From: Planctomycetota bacterium
GTDB lineage: Bacteria > Planctomycetota > Phycisphaerae > WQYP01
Direction: 5' to 3'
DNA length: 16,976 bases
NCBI GenBank assembly: GCA_021809365.1
Contig: JAKBAC010000066.1
Location: 1-16,976 of the forward strand
Shown: positions 15,259-16,976 of the stretch, piece by piece
Layout: every line of letters begins with the position of its first letter
Position numbering within the stretch: the stretch's first letter is position 1
Position numbers and translations under genes: made by a program
Notes under the pieces: model-generated
What the model saw: only the letters and a program-made list of their open reading frames with translations
The model's database searches: none
Told to the model about the DNA's origin: nothing

Positions 15259-15285
15259 TGTGGAACGATCGGTTCGTTCCACATC
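15259..15285. promoter_or_regulatory. Perfect 11-bp inverted repeat between divergent genes
   Basis: The arms ATGTGGAACGA (15259-15269) and TCGTTCCACAT (15275-15285) are exact reverse complements with a 5-nt spacer. The element lies about 110 bp upstream of the membrane protein start and 30 bp before the pseudopilin start. It could be an operator for either gene or, if transcribed, an RNA hairpin just before the pseudopilin ribosome site. No T-tract follows on either side, so it is not a terminator. Confidence 0.65.
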
Positions 15286-15315
15286 CATGGCCGCAAATTA
15301 CTTGGGAGATTGAGA

Positions 15316-15825
15316 GTGCACGCATGTTGCCGAAGTAAGTCAGCATTTTCCATTCTCGAAATGCTGGTCGTTATCGCTGTGATAGGCGTACTGGTCGGGA
15401 TTACCCTGGCGCTGGGGCAGCAGGTACTGAACACTTCGCGGTGCGATCTGACCGAAGCGACACTTAAAGCATTGTTGGGCGCGGAGCACACAGTTGTTCA
15501 CAAAAACGCCGGTGTAGTGCCTTGTTCCATGTATTCATTCCTTGTTGAATATCAGAGCTTGTACACCTACAGAGATTCCAATGGCATCTGGCATATACGA
15601 GCCAATATTCTCACGCACCTTCCGCCTTCGATGGCAACAAGCTCAGTTGTCCCAATGCCCAATGGTGGAAGCATGTTGCTGATTACCCAGATCAATGACG
15701 CGTGGGGACGCCCCATATTGTTTTTGCCTTCGATTTTTTATAATCCCCGCGCGCCCTGCTTTGTAAGCGCCGGCGAGGATGGCATCTTCGGCACGGCCGA
15801 TGATTTGCACAGTTATGATCCGTGA
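15316..15825 (+). CDS. Pseudopilin-like protein with type IV prepilin leader
   Basis: A 169-aa protein of the type II secretion/type IV pilin class, expected to be cut by prepilin peptidase and assembled through its N-terminal helix. The GTG at 15316 is chosen because GGGAG (15304-15308) lies 7 nt upstream. The TTG at 15310 would sit only one base from it. The leader is MHACCRSKSA, then FSILEMLVVIAVIGVLVGITLAL, with Glu at mature position 5 as in true pilins. The residue before the cut is Ala, not the usual Gly. The C-terminal part has DAWGRPILF and the GspG-like acidic segment SAGEDGIFGTADD, a likely calcium loop. No assembly ATPase or secretin gene is in the window, so it may serve a distant system. 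It converges on another prepilin-leader gene. Confidence 0.8.
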   Translation: MHACCRSKSAFSILEMLVVIAVIGVLVGITLALGQQVLNTSRCDLTEATLKALLGAEHTVVHKNAGVVPCSMYSFLVEYQSLYTYRDSNGIWHIRANILTHLPPSMATSSVVPMPNGGSMLLITQINDAWGRPILFLPSIFYNPRAPCFVSAGEDGIFGTADDLHSYDP

Positions 15826-16032
15826 AGCTCCCGCGTAGTTATCGCAAGCCGCGCCACAAACAATTTTTCTTCATCCCATCCGCAGGCGTTCTTTATCGCG
15901 GTGACGTGGAATAATCGCATGCCGCGGATTGGCGGGCTGCCGAGCTCCAGTGAACCGGCCGGGAAACCAACTCGGCGCGCGGCGCTCCAGGCCGACTGCC
16001 AGATGTGACTCCTGTGATTTTCAAATCCGAAT

Positions 16033-16976
16033 TCAATTGACCAGAGGCAATCCCTGGTCCCCTGGATTTCCGGTTCCATGCGTGATGCCATTTTGATCCC
16101 ACCATGCCCCGAAGCCGTGATATTGTGTGGGATTTGGTGTGACGGGCAGCATGGGTGAATCAAACTCATACCAACCATAAGTGTTGCCATTTTCCGCAGT
16201 GACCAGCCTTGAGCCTCGACAAGATTCCACATGGCCGTCAATAAACGCCGCATTCGCCCAGCCGTAACCGGTACCGGTGCCATGGGCCATCCACACTGCG
16301 GACCTGTTTCCGCCGAAGTTGTCTACATGGGTGCCAACCATGTACCATCCTTCTGGCTTATTGGTGTTCAGATACCACGCCCGCCAGGCAGGTCCCGTCC
16401 CGGGGAGGGAACTGAAGGTATTGGCGCTGTCGATCAGCAGGACATAATTGGATGGATTCGGAACCAGCGATTGCTTGATTCCTTCGAACGAGCTTAGTCC
16501 GTCGGTACCGTAGCTATTTCCAAAGTCGCATGGCAGCGCCCCCTGCGCCCAGATATAGTTGATATCCGCCCCAACAATTCCGTATGTCCAAGGTGCCATC
16601 CCGACCGGGCCACTGATTGGGGCGTTATTGGGGCATGTCAGTACGGCCTGATTTGTAAGGTAACCCCCCGGAAGGTTTATCTGGCTGATGCCGGAGGCAC
16701 TTCCGACCGTCCAGGTATTGGAAAACGAACCACCCAGGAGATAATTCGCCCAGGAAACAGCAGCGGCCGCACCCACTTGTTGGTTATCTACCGGAATTAC
16801 ACCCTGATAGTTAGCGGCATAGGCTTGCAATGCCGCTGCACATTGTCCCAAATTGCTGACACACGCCGCACTGATTGCCAACTTTCTGGCCTTGGTCAGT
16901 GCGGGAAGCAACAGCGCAATTAAGATCGCGATAATGGCCGTAACCACCAGAAGTTCAACCAGGGTAAAACCGCCCC
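16033..16976 (-). CDS. Prepilin-leader protein of the planctomycete H-X9-DG type (5' partial)
   Basis: The visible part (about 314 residues) lacks only the extreme N-terminus, which lies past position 16976. At the edge it reads [26 protein letters not shown], the classic prepilin cleavage site and membrane helix, so the frame continues upstream of the GTG at 16947. A Cys/Gly/Tyr/Asn-rich exported domain follows. Near the C-terminus [11 protein letters not shown] matches the DGHV signature of the many DUF1559-like/H-X9-DG pseudopilin proteins in Planctomycetota and Verrucomicrobiota, whose roles are mostly unknown. It ends naturally with GDQGLPLVN and a TGA. A coding-like stretch in a different frame continues past the stop (see findings). 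Confidence 0.87.
   Translation of the reverse strand, partial: GGFTLVELLVVTAIIAILIALLLPALTKARKLAISAACVSNLGQCAAALQAYAANYQGVIPVDNQQVGAAAAVSWANYLLGGSFSNTWTVGSASGISQINLPGGYLTNQAVLTCPNNAPISGPVGMAPWTYGIVGADINYIWAQGALPCDFGNSYGTDGLSSFEGIKQSLVPNPSNYVLLIDSANTFSSLPGTGPAWRAWYLNTNKPEGWYMVGTHVDNFGGNRSAVWMAHGTGTGYGWANAAFIDGHVESCRGSRLVTAENGNTYGWYEFDSPMLPVTPNPTQYHGFGAWWDQNGITHGTGNPGDQGLPLVN

Overview
The window looks like chromosome from a Planctomycetota-like bacterium, most likely of the Phycisphaerae type. That placement is inferred, not proven. It rests on a secreted-protein gene at the right edge with a classic [10 protein letters not shown] prepilin leader and an IDGH signature near its C-terminus, on several Sec-exported proteins of no recognised family, on moderate G+C, on frequent GTG/TTG starts, and on intergenic DNA rich in short repeated words. 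I see no rRNA, tRNA, CRISPR array, intact insertion sequence or phage gene.

Left part (1-5225). Two rightward genes, a secreted S10 serine carboxypeptidase and a soluble protein kinase-like protein, face two leftward genes. The leftward pair is a membrane-anchored 3D-domain (peptidoglycan-type) protein followed 21 bp downstream by a ChbG/HpnK-type carbohydrate deacetylase. Middle part (5226-7211). There is an AT-richer gap, then a small secreted Tyr/Pro/His-rich repeat protein, then a 439-bp gap with palindromes and hairpins, then a small four-helix membrane protein that converges on yidC with only 5 bp between stops.

Centre (7212-11601). A metallophosphoesterase gene and yidC (membrane protein insertase) run leftward and may be co-transcribed. 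Divergent from them is a secreted peptidoglycan-binding/LysM/L,D-transpeptidase. Next comes about 1 kb without a convincing gene. It contains tandem 8-9 nt words in two related units, hairpins, and a pair of adjacent 24-25 bp direct repeats just ahead of purC.

Right part (12659-16976). purC (SAICAR synthase) overlaps tail-to-tail by 71 bp with a large membrane protein of unknown function. A pseudopilin-like gene diverges from that protein across a perfect 11-bp inverted repeat, and it converges on a second prepilin-leader protein whose 5' end lies beyond the window.

The common theme is the cell envelope: export, membrane insertion, wall cross-linking and remodelling, sugar deacetylation and pseudopilins, beside the housekeeping genes purC and yidC. 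I do not see a clear new multi-gene system such as a defence island or biosynthetic cluster. The best leads for novelty are the kinase-like protein with an unassigned N-terminal half, the Tyr/Pro/His repeat protein, the structured intergenic DNA, and the inverted repeat between the membrane protein and the pseudopilin.
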